Positions 32,674 through 42,283 of a stretch of 64,000 nucleotides of DNA are shown here, piece by piece (the first letter of the stretch is position 1; each line of letters begins with the position of its first letter). The translations under genes and the position numbers were made by a program. Origin of the DNA: Streptomyces sp. SID13031 (GTDB lineage Bacteria; Actinomycetota; Actinomycetes; Propionibacteriales; Kribbellaceae); NCBI RefSeq assembly GCF_010548305.1, contig NZ_JAAGLV010000016.1:1-64000 (forward strand), written 5' to 3'. The notes under the pieces were generated by a model that searched no databases, had not been told where the DNA came from, and saw only the letters and a list, made by a program, of their open reading frames with translations.

Positions 32674-33657
32674 GTGCTGGAACCGCTGGGTGTGGATGGG
32701 GCCACCTTTGCGGTCTACCACGCCCTCCTAAGCCATCCCGACAGCACTCCGGCGGAGATTTCGGCATTGGTAAAGCTACCTTTGGCCGAGGTCAGCCAGA
32801 TCCTGGACGATCTGCGGAAACTCGAACTCCTGGTCCCGACCTGGACCAACCCGGACGCCGAGCACGCGGTGCATCCCCGGGTCGGACTGTCCGGGCTGGT
32901 GGAGCGCCGCCGCGGCGAGCTGAACCGGATGGCCGACGAGCTGCGCCAGGCGGAGACCTCGGCCGAGGTGATCTCGGAGCAGTACAACGAACTGCTCACC
33001 TCCCGCAGCAGCGGCGACGTCGAGGTGCTGAAGGGACGCGCCAACGCGTCGCGCCGGATCGAGGAGCTCGGCCTGAACGCCCGCGGCTCCTTCTGGGGAA
33101 TGATCCCCGCGCACATCGACGACACCATCCACCCAGACTCGGTCACCCCCGACCTGCAACTGCTCCAGCGCGGCATCAAGCTGCGGACCCTCTACCTGCA
33201 GAACATGACCGTCTCCAAGCCCGGGCTCGACTACGCGGCCACCCTGCACCGGCACGGCGGTGAAGTCCGGGCGACCCCGACCCTGCCGATGCGGCTGCTG
33301 ATCATCGACCACGAGCTGGCCGTGATGGCGATGGACCCGCAGAACCCGACGGCAGGCGCGCTCATCCACCGCAGCCCCGCCGTCGTCGCCCTCGCGATGT
33401 CGCTGTTCGACTCCTACTGGTCGCGCTCCGCGGAGCTTTTCTCCCCGGAAGACCGCGACGACAACAACCCGCTCACCCCGCACGAGGCCGAGGTACTACG
33501 CCTGCTGGCCGGCGGCGCCAAGGACGAGCAGGTGGCCCGCCTCCTCGGCATCTCGCTGCGCACCGCCCGCCGCATCACCGCCAACCTCTCCGAACGCCTG
33601 GACGCCACCTCGCGCTTCGAACTGGGAGTGGCCGCCGCCAAACGCGGCTGGGTCTGA
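32674..33657 (+). CDS. TrmB-LuxR hybrid transcriptional regulator (first of tandem pair)
   Basis: A 327-residue protein from GTG 32674 behind GAAGGAG. Residues about 1-60 form a TrmB-like winged helix (GATFAVYHALLSHPDSTPAE, then SQILDDLRKLELL). A helical linker (RRRGELNRMADELRQAETSA) follows. The middle domain (about 115-245: RGIKLRTLYLQNM, LPMRLLIIDHELAVMAMDPQ) has the phospholipase-D-like TrmB sensor look. The C-terminal LuxR HTH is LTPHEAEVLRLLAGGAKDEQ, then SLRTARRITANLSERLDATS. There is no receiver domain, so the signal is not phosphorylation. It is divergent from the small secreted peptide gene, and a paralogue starts 3 bp after its stop. Confidence 0.82.
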   Translation: MLEPLGVDGATFAVYHALLSHPDSTPAEISALVKLPLAEVSQILDDLRKLELLVPTWTNPDAEHAVHPRVGLSGLVERRRGELNRMADELRQAETSAEVISEQYNELLTSRSSGDVEVLKGRANASRRIEELGLNARGSFWGMIPAHIDDTIHPDSVTPDLQLLQRGIKLRTLYLQNMTVSKPGLDYAATLHRHGGEVRATPTLPMRLLIIDHELAVMAMDPQNPTAGALIHRSPAVVALAMSLFDSYWSRSAELFSPEDRDDNNPLTPHEAEVLRLLAGGAKDEQVARLLGISLRTARRITANLSERLDATSRFELGVAAAKRGWV

Positions 33658-33660
33658 CGG

Positions 33661-34652
33661 GTGTTCGAGTCACTTGGCGTCACAGAGCAGACGCTGACCA
33701 TCTACCGCGCCCTCCTGCAGCGGCCGCAACTGCTGCAGGGGTCTGGCGGAGAGCTTCAGACCTCCCTCGCCGCTCAGGCAGCGATCACCGAGGCCGAGGC
33801 CGTCCGGGAGCTCGGGCGACTGCGGGAACTCGGACTCATCGTCCCGCGCTGGAACATCGCAGACCAGGAGTACCCGCTCGACCCCGCGGTCGGATTCGAA
33901 CGCCTGGCCGCCCGGCAGCGGGAGCAGATCGACGGTCTGGCCGAGACCTTGAAGAACGACGAGACGAACGCCAAGGGATTCACCGCGGACTACCACGAAT
34001 TCCTGACCCAGAAGACTGCCCGCGAGGTCGAATTACTCGAGGGCAGCGAAGCCGCCTATCAGCGACTGCAGAAGTTTCAGCCGCAAAGATTGGTCGGGGG
34101 AATGTTGCCGGCCAATGGAGTGCGCACCCACGAACTCGAGGATTCGCCGGACCGGCCATTTCTCGAACGCGGTGTAGATGCCCGGTATTTGCTCACCGAA
34201 GCGCATTTGAAGACGCCGGGCGCCCGGGAATACGCGCTCTGGAGCATGGGTTACGGCGCCAAGTCCGCACCGTGCCGTCACTGCCGATGAAACTGGTCAT
34301 CTTCGGCGATGCGGTGGTGTTGGGCATCGACCCCCAGGACAATTCCGTCGGCGCCGTCGTGCACCACAGCATCGCGGTCGTGAACCTGGCGCGGGAGTAC
34401 TACGAGAGCTACTGGCGCCGCGCCGACGACCCGTTCGCCGATGAGCAGCGAGACGAGGACGGGATCAGCTCGCTGGAGGCTGAACTGCTGCAGTTGCTGG
34501 TACAGGGGGCCACCGACGAGCAGGCCGGGCGGAAGCTTGGGGTTTCCTTGCGGACGATCAGGCGGATGGCGGCGAAGCTGAGTGAGCAGGCGGGGGCTTC
34601 GGGGCGGCTTGAGTTGGGAGTGCGGGCGGCTCAGCGGGGGTGGGTTCGGTGA
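33661..34652 (+). pseudogene. TrmB-LuxR hybrid regulator (second of pair), single frameshift
   Basis: It is a paralogue of the preceding gene in the same domain order. Frame 1 runs from GTG 33661 (FESLGVTEQTLTIYRALLQR through to SMGYGAK) and hits a stop at 34290. The continuation (LPMKLVIFGDAVVLGIDPQD, and the LuxR HTH with LLQLLVQGATDEQAGRKLGV, then SLRTIRRMAAKL) is in another frame up to 34652. Restoring one G near 34263 (AAG-GTC) would rejoin them and recover the VRTVPSLPMKL seam expected from the paralogue. It is either a recent mutation or a sequencing error, since no other damage is visible. Confidence 0.75.
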
Positions 34653-34715
34653 ATTTACGGACTAGACCATTTGGCGATGATCGAAGCATTTGATTGATGA
34701 GCGGACTGGACCGGT

Positions 34716-34901
34716 TCAGATACACCAGCCAGGTTTGTGGCCGGAAGCTGCCATCGGGTGGTGATCGCGGCAGAAGGATGCCTGCTGCGGCCAGTGTTCG
34801 ATGGTGGTCGAAAGCCGGGCGGTGAGGCCGAGCAGGATGATGATCAGTACGGTGGTGGCGGCGAGAACGGCCGGTGAATACACCATACGTTCGGCAATCA
34901 T
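34716..34901 (-). CDS. possible small membrane protein
   Basis: A 61-codon frame starting MIAERMVYSPAVLAATTVLI, with one membrane segment. The short tail holds two cysteines (FCRDHHP and a terminal GWCI). It is less convincing than the peptide at 32432 because no good ribosome-binding site is visible. The remaining parts of 34653-35071 contain nothing recognised. Confidence 0.35.
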   Translation of the reverse strand: MIAERMVYSPAVLAATTVLIIILLGLTARLSTTIEHWPQQASFCRDHHPMAASGHKPGWCI

Positions 34902-35071
34902 GGGCGTCGACCACTTTCGGGCATGGCAATGAGACCGCATGAGCGGTGCCATTGACGCGGGGCGGAATTCGGTGCGGGACTATCGCCGCAACTGGGCGAA
35001 GTGGTCCACTTCGCCCACCAGCGAACTTATTTCCCGCCCCGTGCGCGGCGCGGTAGTGCGAGGTCGGGGCG

Positions 35072-36438
<1,367 letters not shown>

Positions 36439-36442
<4 letters not shown>

Positions 36443-36744
36443 TTGTGCAGCTCCTTCTTGCGCGCCGCCGGACCGCGGAACATCTGCAGCATCCGGTCGG
36501 TGACGACGAACCCGCCGACCATGTTCACCGTGGCCAGTACTACCGCCAGCAGCCCGACGATCACCACCGGAGTGGAGTCGGCCGCGCCGGTGACGATGAT
36601 CGCGCCGACCAGGATGACGCCGTGGATCGCGTTCGCGCCGGACATCAGCGGGGTGTGCAGGGTCGAGGAGACCTTGCTGATCACCTCGACCCCGACGAAC
36701 GCCGCGAGCACGAAGATCGTCAGCAAAGCGATGGTCTCGGTCAT
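36439..36744 (-). CDS. pntAB: NAD(P) transhydrogenase alpha subunit part 2
   Basis: A 101-residue membrane protein with three helices (TIALLTIFVLAAFVGVEVIS, AIHGVILVGAIIVTGAAD and PVVIVGLLAVVLATVNMVGG). The conserved STLHTPLMSGANAIHGV belongs to domain II of transhydrogenase. It ends with a FVVTDRMLQMF-KK tail. It is the separate small subunit of the three-polypeptide form. It overlaps pntB and pntAA by ATGA junctions, indicating tight translational coupling. Confidence 0.93.
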
Positions 36745-37865
36745 GCCATCGGTCCTTCCAGCAGCTCGCGGGTCGGCTCGTGCAGCACGGTGCCGTCGTG
36801 GGTGAGGCAGCAGCCGCTGACGATCTCGTCGTCGAAGTCCGGGTTGAACTCCGCGTCCCGGGTCATCAGCGCGATCAGGTTCGCGATGTTCTGCCCGTAC
36901 AGCCGGCTGGCCGGTCCGGCCATCTGGCTGGGCACGTTCGCGCCACCCCAGACCAGCGCGTTGCCGATCATCAGTTCGGTTCCGGCCACCGAGCCCTCGA
37001 CGTTGCCGCCGGACTCCGAGGCCAGGTCGACGACGACCGAGCCGGGCTTCATCTGCTCGACCATCGACCGCGACACGAGCATCGGCGCGGTCCGGCCCGG
37101 AACGGCGGCCGTGGTGATCACCGCGTCGGCGCCCGCGATGTACGGCGTCAGCAGGTCGCGCTGTAGCTGGGAGCGTTCCTCGGTCATCTCGCGGGCATAA
37201 CCGCCCGGGCCGTCCAGCGTGCCGAGCTCGAGCTCGATCGGCTGGGCGCCCATCGAGGCGATCTCCTCGGCCGCGGCGGTACGGACGTCGTACGCCTTCA
37301 CGACCGCGCCGAGGCGCTTCGCGGTGGCGATCGCCTGCAGCCCGGCGACGCCGGCGCCCAGGACGAGGACCTGGGCGGGCGGCACCGTGCCGGCGGCCGT
37401 CATGTTCAGTGGGAAGAACCGGGGCAGGCGTTCCGCGGCGACGATGGCCGCGCGATAGCCGGCCACCAGCGCCTGCGAGGAGAGCGCGTCCATCGACTGG
37501 GCGCGCGAGATCCGCGGGATCATCTCCATCGCGAACGCCGTCAGCTTGGCCCGGGTCGCCGCCCGGATCACGTCCGGCGGGTTCGTCGGCAGGAACGACA
37601 TCAGCGCAGTACCGGCGTGCAGTCGCTGCAGTCGCTCGCGTTCGAGCGGTTGCACCGACACCACCACCGTCGCCGCGTGGTCGGCACCCCAGGCCACCTC
37701 GGCGCCGGCGTCGCGATAGGCATCGTCGGAGTACAGCGCGCGCTCGCCGGCCGCGGGTTCGACCGCGACCTCATAGCCCAGCTGGACGAGCTTGACGACT
37801 TGCTCCGGCACCAGGGCCACCCGGCGCTCGGCCGGTCTGGTCTCGCGCACTACTGCGATCTTCAC
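36741..37865 (-). CDS. pntAA: NAD(P) transhydrogenase alpha subunit part 1 (NAD-binding)
   Basis: A 374-residue soluble NAD(H)-binding domain I related to alanine dehydrogenase. It starts MKIAVVRETRPAERRVALVP and has MEMIPRISRAQSMDALSSQA, the Rossmann loop VLVLGAGVAGLQAIATAKRL, VKAYDVRTAAAEEIASMGA and VDLASESGGNVEGS. It lacks membrane helices, which are supplied by the separate PntAB. It is the first gene of the operon. The dipeptidase gene lies 52 bp upstream on the same strand. Confidence 0.95.
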   Translation of the reverse strand: MKIAVVRETRPAERRVALVPEQVVKLVQLGYEVAVEPAAGERALYSDDAYRDAGAEVAWGADHAATVVVSVQPLERERLQRLHAGTALMSFLPTNPPDVIRAATRAKLTAFAMEMIPRISRAQSMDALSSQALVAGYRAAIVAAERLPRFFPLNMTAAGTVPPAQVLVLGAGVAGLQAIATAKRLGAVVKAYDVRTAAAEEIASMGAQPIELELGTLDGPGGYAREMTEERSQLQRDLLTPYIAGADAVITTAAVPGRTAPMLVSRSMVEQMKPGSVVVDLASESGGNVEGSVAGTELMIGNALVWGGANVPSQMAGPASRLYGQNIANLIALMTRDAEFNPDFDDEIVSGCCLTHDGTVLHEPTRELLEGPMA

Positions 37866-37917
37866 TCGCCGAAACCTATGCCAAACACACCGTGCCCGGA
37901 AAGCCCGGTACCACCGA

Positions 37918-39243
37918 TCATGCCAAGTTCTGAAGAAGCTGCGCCTCGGCCAGACAGACCTTGGCGAACTCCTCCAGGTGCAGACCTTCGTCGATCCCGT
38001 GTGCCCGGGTGTCCGGATCCTCCACCCCGGTGACCAGGACGGCCGCGTTCGGGAAGGCCTGCTGGAACTCCGCGATGAACGGGATCGAGCCGCCCATCCC
38101 GGTGTCGACGGGCTCGACGCCCCACGCCGACGCGAAGGCCGAACGGGCCGCGTCGTACGCCGCTCCGCGCGCGTTGATCGAGCACGGCTGGCCGATATCC
38201 CCGTCTGTCACGGTGACTTGGGCACCCCAGGGGGCGTTCTGCTCGAGGTGGTTGCGCAGGGCCTCCATCGCCTTGACGGCGTCGTCACCGGGGGCGACCC
38301 GCAGGCTCACCTTGGCTCGCGCGACCGGTACCAGCGTGTTGCTCGCGTCGGCGACCCGCGGCGCGTCGATGGCCAGTACTGCGATCGCCGGGCGCGTCCA
38401 CAGCCGGTCGACCAGGGTGCCCGAGCCGATCAGCTTGACCGAGTCCAGCACGCTCGACTCCGACCGGAACCGGTCCTCGGGATATTCGAGCTCGGCCGCG
38501 CGTGTCGCGTGCAGTCCGTCGACCGCGACGTCGCCGTTGTCGGTGTGCAGGGTGGCGAGCAGCCGGCAGAGCGCCGTCAGCGCATCCGGCACAGCGCCGC
38601 CGAAGAGGCCCGAGTGGACCGCGTGCTTGAGCGTCCGGACCTCCACGAAGCAGTCGACCAGGCCGCGCAGCGATACGGTCAGGGCGGGCTGGCCGATCGC
38701 CCAGTTGCCCGAGTCGGCGATCACGATCGCGTCGGCGGTGAGCTCATCGGCGTACTCGTCGAGCAGTTGCAGCAGGGTCGGCGAACCGATCTCCTCCTCG
38801 CCCTCGACGAACACCGTCACGCCCACCGGCAGGTCGTTGCCGAAGGCACGGACGGCGGCGAGGTGGGCGGCGATCCCGGCCTTGTCGTCGGCGGCGCCGC
38901 GGGCGTAGAGCCGGCCGTCGCGCTCGGTCGGCACGAACGGCTCGGAGGTCCACTCCTCGACGGCGCCGGTCGGCTGGACGTCGTGGTGCGCGTAGAGCAG
39001 CACGGTCGGCTTGCCCGCCGGCGCCGGCTTCTTCGCGATCACCGCGGGCGCGCCGTCACCCGCCCGGACGATCTGGATCGCGAAGCCTTCGGCCTCGAAC
39101 AGCGCGGCGGTCGCCTCGGCGGACCGCTGGACATCGGCCGCACGGGCCGGGTCCGCACTGACCGAGGGAATCCGGATGAGGTCCTCGAGGTCGGCACGAA
39201 CGGAGGGCAGAACGCGGTCGATCGCCGCACGCAGGTCGGTCAT
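37918..39243 (-). CDS. M20-family metallopeptidase (dipeptidase)
   Basis: A 441-residue protein from ATG 39243. The metal and catalytic motifs of M20 peptidases are present: LLYAHHDVQPTG (first His and catalytic Asp), GRLYARGAADDKAG (bridging Asp), VEGEEEIGSP (catalytic Glu-Glu), and HGIDEGLHLEEF near the end (last metal His). A dimerisation domain lies between. It probably cleaves dipeptides or related amides in the cytoplasm with two zinc ions. Related actinobacterial proteins are called dipeptidase or CNDP-like. It is upstream of pntAA. Confidence 0.93.
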   Translation of the reverse strand: MTDLRAAIDRVLPSVRADLEDLIRIPSVSADPARAADVQRSAEATAALFEAEGFAIQIVRAGDGAPAVIAKKPAPAGKPTVLLYAHHDVQPTGAVEEWTSEPFVPTERDGRLYARGAADDKAGIAAHLAAVRAFGNDLPVGVTVFVEGEEEIGSPTLLQLLDEYADELTADAIVIADSGNWAIGQPALTVSLRGLVDCFVEVRTLKHAVHSGLFGGAVPDALTALCRLLATLHTDNGDVAVDGLHATRAAELEYPEDRFRSESSVLDSVKLIGSGTLVDRLWTRPAIAVLAIDAPRVADASNTLVPVARAKVSLRVAPGDDAVKAMEALRNHLEQNAPWGAQVTVTDGDIGQPCSINARGAAYDAARSAFASAWGVEPVDTGMGGSIPFIAEFQQAFPNAAVLVTGVEDPDTRAHGIDEGLHLEEFAKVCLAEAQLLQNLA

Positions 39244-39325
39244 GCGCCCTACCGTACTGCGGGGCAATCATTTACCTTCTACCGAGAAGATCCCGAAGGT
39301 TATCGCCCGAACCCCAGAGGACATC

Positions 39326-40267
39326 ATGACCCGTCGCTTCGCCGTCTTGACCGCCTTCCTCACCTCCGCCAGCGCGCTGACCGCTTTCAGCGCACCGGCC
39401 AGTGCCGCGATCACCTGTGACACCGCGACCACTGGTGGCAGTACCTTCTACGACGGACCATCGGCCTCCAAGAAGTACGACGCCCGGTTCAGCAACAGCG
39501 CGAGCCTCCCCAACCTCAGCACGTACACCCCGCAAGGCGCCGGCACTTGGTACAACTGGGACGGCTCCGGCAAGAACCTGCTGCTGGTCGCCTCGTACCG
39601 CGCGGGCGCCGACTCGCAGATCTACGGCATCGACCCGGCCACCGGCTCCACCGTCGGCGTTGTGGCCATCGCCGAGTCGCACGTCGGCGGGATCACCACC
39701 ACCAAGGGCTGGGCCTTCATCGCCGGTGCGGGCAGCTCCATCCGCAAGTACCGGCTCACCGAGCTCCGCGACGCCCTGAAGGCTGCCGGTACGCCGTACC
39801 TGGCCCAGGTCGGTACCGCACGCGATGTCGCGGGCTCCTCGTTCCTGACCAGCTACGGCGACTCCATCTTCTCCGGCACCTTCAACGAGACCGGCCGCGG
39901 CGCCATGTACGAGTACAAGGTCGCCGCCGACGGCACACTGACCACCCTGCCCGGCGCGTGGGAGGTACCGACCAAGACGCAAGGCCTGATGGTCACCGCC
40001 AACCACTTCGTCTACAGCACCTCGTACGGGCGGGGCAACCGCAGCAACCTGTACGTCGTACGCCGCGGCCAGAAGGACCTGGACGCCGCCTCGCTGAGCT
40101 GCTTCCGGGCGCCGAGCATGACCGAGGGCATCACGGAGTACAACGGCACGGCCTACCTGGTCTACGAGTCGGGCTCACACCTCTACAGCGGCGACTCGGC
40201 CACGCTGAACGTCATCCCGCGGATGCACAAGGCCACGGCGTCGTCCCTGACCTCACTGGTGCCGTAA
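39326..40267 (+). CDS. secreted protein of unknown function, probable beta-propeller
   Basis: A 313-residue protein from ATG 39326 behind AGAGGA. The signal peptide RRFAVLTAFLTSASALTAFS ends in PASAAI. The mature part has repeated strand patterns (YTPQGAGTWYNWDGSGKNLL, IYGIDPATGSTVGVVAI, GWAFIAGAGSSIRKY, GDSIFSGTFNETGRGAMYEY, KTQGLMVTANHFVYSTSYGR), consistent with a propeller. Two cysteines (ITCDTA and LSCFRAP) could form a disulfide. No catalytic motif is recognised. It is convergent with the Ser/Thr kinase, 4 bp apart. Confidence 0.75.
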   Translation: MTRRFAVLTAFLTSASALTAFSAPASAAITCDTATTGGSTFYDGPSASKKYDARFSNSASLPNLSTYTPQGAGTWYNWDGSGKNLLLVASYRAGADSQIYGIDPATGSTVGVVAIAESHVGGITTTKGWAFIAGAGSSIRKYRLTELRDALKAAGTPYLAQVGTARDVAGSSFLTSYGDSIFSGTFNETGRGAMYEYKVAADGTLTTLPGAWEVPTKTQGLMVTANHFVYSTSYGRGNRSNLYVVRRGQKDLDAASLSCFRAPSMTEGITEYNGTAYLVYESGSHLYSGDSATLNVIPRMHKATASSLTSLVP

Positions 40268-40271
40268 CGCC

Positions 40272-41768
40272 TTACTTGATGAAGGTCGCCGAGTCGAGGA
40301 CGTCCGCGACCTCTTGCCGGTCGCTACTGCGGGCTTGTGCCCGCAGTAGCGTCGTGCCGGGCAGAGCCACCTTGTAGCGCTCGCCTACCGTGCTCTTCGT
40401 CTGCGTTGCGAGGTCGGTGCACTCGTAATAGAAGGTGATCTGGTTGTCGGCGGAATCCTGCCCCGTCGACTTGCAGTCGGCCGGTGTCTTGCCCGCCTTC
40501 GGCAGAGTGACAGCACTGGCCCCGGTGAGCGTCTCCACGTAGACCCCTGGCACCTTGCTGTCGCTCTGCCAGTGCGAGGTGTCTGTCGTGACCAGTAGCG
40601 CTGTCGCGTCATTGGTCGACTTCTGGTCCCAACTGCGCGGGACCTCCACCGACACAGTCCCGGTCCCCACGGTCACCGGCTGGCTCATCACCAAGCGGTA
40701 GCCGCCGTAGCCGCCGCCGGCGGCCAGGATCAGGGCGAGCACCGCGGTGATCACCCAAGCGCGGGCAGAGCGCTTCGGAGCGGGAGTCGCGAGCAGGGCA
40801 GCCGGGGCGGTCGTGGCATCTACCGAGCCAGCACTGCCACCGGGCGTGACGGTTGGCGCGTTAGCCGCCGAGAGGGCTGTCTCCTGGTCGACTCCGCCGG
40901 GCCCGGCTGGTACCGGCAGGACCTCCGCCGGGACGAGACCGGCGGGGATCTTGCCGGTCTTGTGGGCCTCTTGCAGAGCGTCGAGGAAGCTGTCGAGATC
41001 GGGCCAGCGCTTGTCGCGATCCGGCTCGAGGGCACGCCGTACGACGGCGTCGATCGCGTCCGGGACGTCTTCCCGCAACGTGCTCATCGACGGCGGCGGG
41101 GACTCGATCCGCATCACCGCGCCGAGGCTGATCAACCCATGGGGCGCCTGCCCGGTGAAGGAGGCGTAGGCGACCGCGCCGAGTGAGTACAGGTCGGCGC
41201 GGTGGTCGAGCCGGTCGCCCATCACCTGCTCGGGCGCGACGTAGGCCGGCGTACCACCCGGCATCGTCAACTGGGACACGGTTTCCAGCGACTTGCCCAG
41301 GCCGAGGTCACCGAGCATCGCGCGCTGGCCGGACTCGTCGGTGCGGAACAACACGTTGGCCGGTTTCACGTCGCGGTGCAGTACGCCGCGGGCGTGCAGT
41401 TGCTTGAGCCCGGCGCCGACCTGGGTGACGATGTCGACGACGTCGGCGATCTCCAGCGGGCCGGCCTTGATCCGGTCCGCGAGCGAGCCGCCGTCGGCAT
41501 ACGTCAGGACGAGATACGGCCGGCCGTCCTCGGTCTCGCCGACGTCGTGCACCCCGACCACGTGCGGTGAGTCGACCCGGCGGAGGAACCGGCCCTCGGC
41601 CAGGAAGCGGCGCCGGACGTCGTCCTCGTCGATCCAGTTGTCGGACAGGATCTTGACCGCGACATCCGCATCGAGCTCCTCGTCCCGGGCCAGCCAGACG
41701 GTCGCGAAACCCCCGGCACCCACCCGGCGGACCAGGGAGTACCGGCCGATCCGCTGGGGCTGGTCCAT
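40272..41768 (-). CDS. membrane Ser/Thr protein kinase (Hanks type)
   Basis: A 498-residue protein from ATG 41768. The kinase domain (about 10-265) has the glycine loop GAGGFATVW, Lys39 in VAVKIL, HRDVKPAN (131-138), DLG at 154-156 in place of DFG, APEQV and LGAVAYASFTG. A Pro/Ala linker follows. One membrane helix spans about 337-358 (WVITAVLALILAAGGGYGGY). The about 135-residue extracellular domain has two cysteines (DCKST, YECTD) and no PASTA repeats. It would phosphorylate cytoplasmic proteins in response to an outside cue. It is divergent from four tandem membrane-anchored proteins, 188 bp away. Confidence 0.92.
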   Translation of the reverse strand: MDQPQRIGRYSLVRRVGAGGFATVWLARDEELDADVAVKILSDNWIDEDDVRRRFLAEGRFLRRVDSPHVVGVHDVGETEDGRPYLVLTYADGGSLADRIKAGPLEIADVVDIVTQVGAGLKQLHARGVLHRDVKPANVLFRTDESGQRAMLGDLGLGKSLETVSQLTMPGGTPAYVAPEQVMGDRLDHRADLYSLGAVAYASFTGQAPHGLISLGAVMRIESPPPSMSTLREDVPDAIDAVVRRALEPDRDKRWPDLDSFLDALQEAHKTGKIPAGLVPAEVLPVPAGPGGVDQETALSAANAPTVTPGGSAGSVDATTAPAALLATPAPKRSARAWVITAVLALILAAGGGYGGYRLVMSQPVTVGTGTVSVEVPRSWDQKSTNDATALLVTTDTSHWQSDSKVPGVYVETLTGASAVTLPKAGKTPADCKSTGQDSADNQITFYYECTDLATQTKSTVGERYKVALPGTTLLRAQARSSDRQEVADVLDSATFIK

Positions 41769-41956
41769 CCCCGCATTATGCTCGATCCCACCTGCGACCG
41801 GGTCGCCGGAGCGTGTGTTCGAGACCGAAACGGGGCCTAAAGGGGTGCGAAACCTGCGCGTCGCGCTACTCGTGCTCGTCATCGGATCGTGACGAACAAA
41901 ACGGTCCCGCCCGGCGTCCCACCTCGAACGGGGACGAACCGATGGGATGACCGAAG

Positions 41957-42283
41957 GTGAGAACGGGCAACGGCCCGCTGGCCGTAGGGGTGGCAGCGGT
42001 CGCGGTACTGGCTGTGGTCGGTGGTGGAGCTCTGGCAGCCCGCCACGGCACGGCCACGTCCCCCGCCGCCGAGGCGCGAGCGCTCCCTGCGACACCCACT
42101 CTGCAGTTCCTGGGTACGACCGCCGAGGACGACGACCACCTGCTGATGGTCGTCGACACCGGTGAGAACACCGCGAGTGCGATCATCAGGTGCAGCATCG
42201 CCTCCGGCGCCTGCGAGCTGGCCACCACCCCTGCGCGGACGTCGCGGCGGGACGCGCTGCGGCTGACGGGAGGCTGGTCATGA
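41957..42283 (+). CDS. miniature member of the tandem membrane-anchored protein family
   Basis: A 108-residue protein from GTG 41957. The N-terminal anchor (GPLAVGVAAVAVLAVVGGGA) matches that of its three larger neighbours. The C-terminus (EDDDHLLMVVDTGEN, IIRCSIASGACELAT) matches their last about 50 residues. Everything between, the roughly 290-residue extracellular body, is absent. It is either an internal-deletion derivative still in frame or a real short member. The stop overlaps the next start by ATGA, so it is coupled to the gene that follows. Confidence 0.65.
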   Translation: MRTGNGPLAVGVAAVAVLAVVGGGALAARHGTATSPAAEARALPATPTLQFLGTTAEDDDHLLMVVDTGENTASAIIRCSIASGACELATTPARTSRRDALRLTGGWS

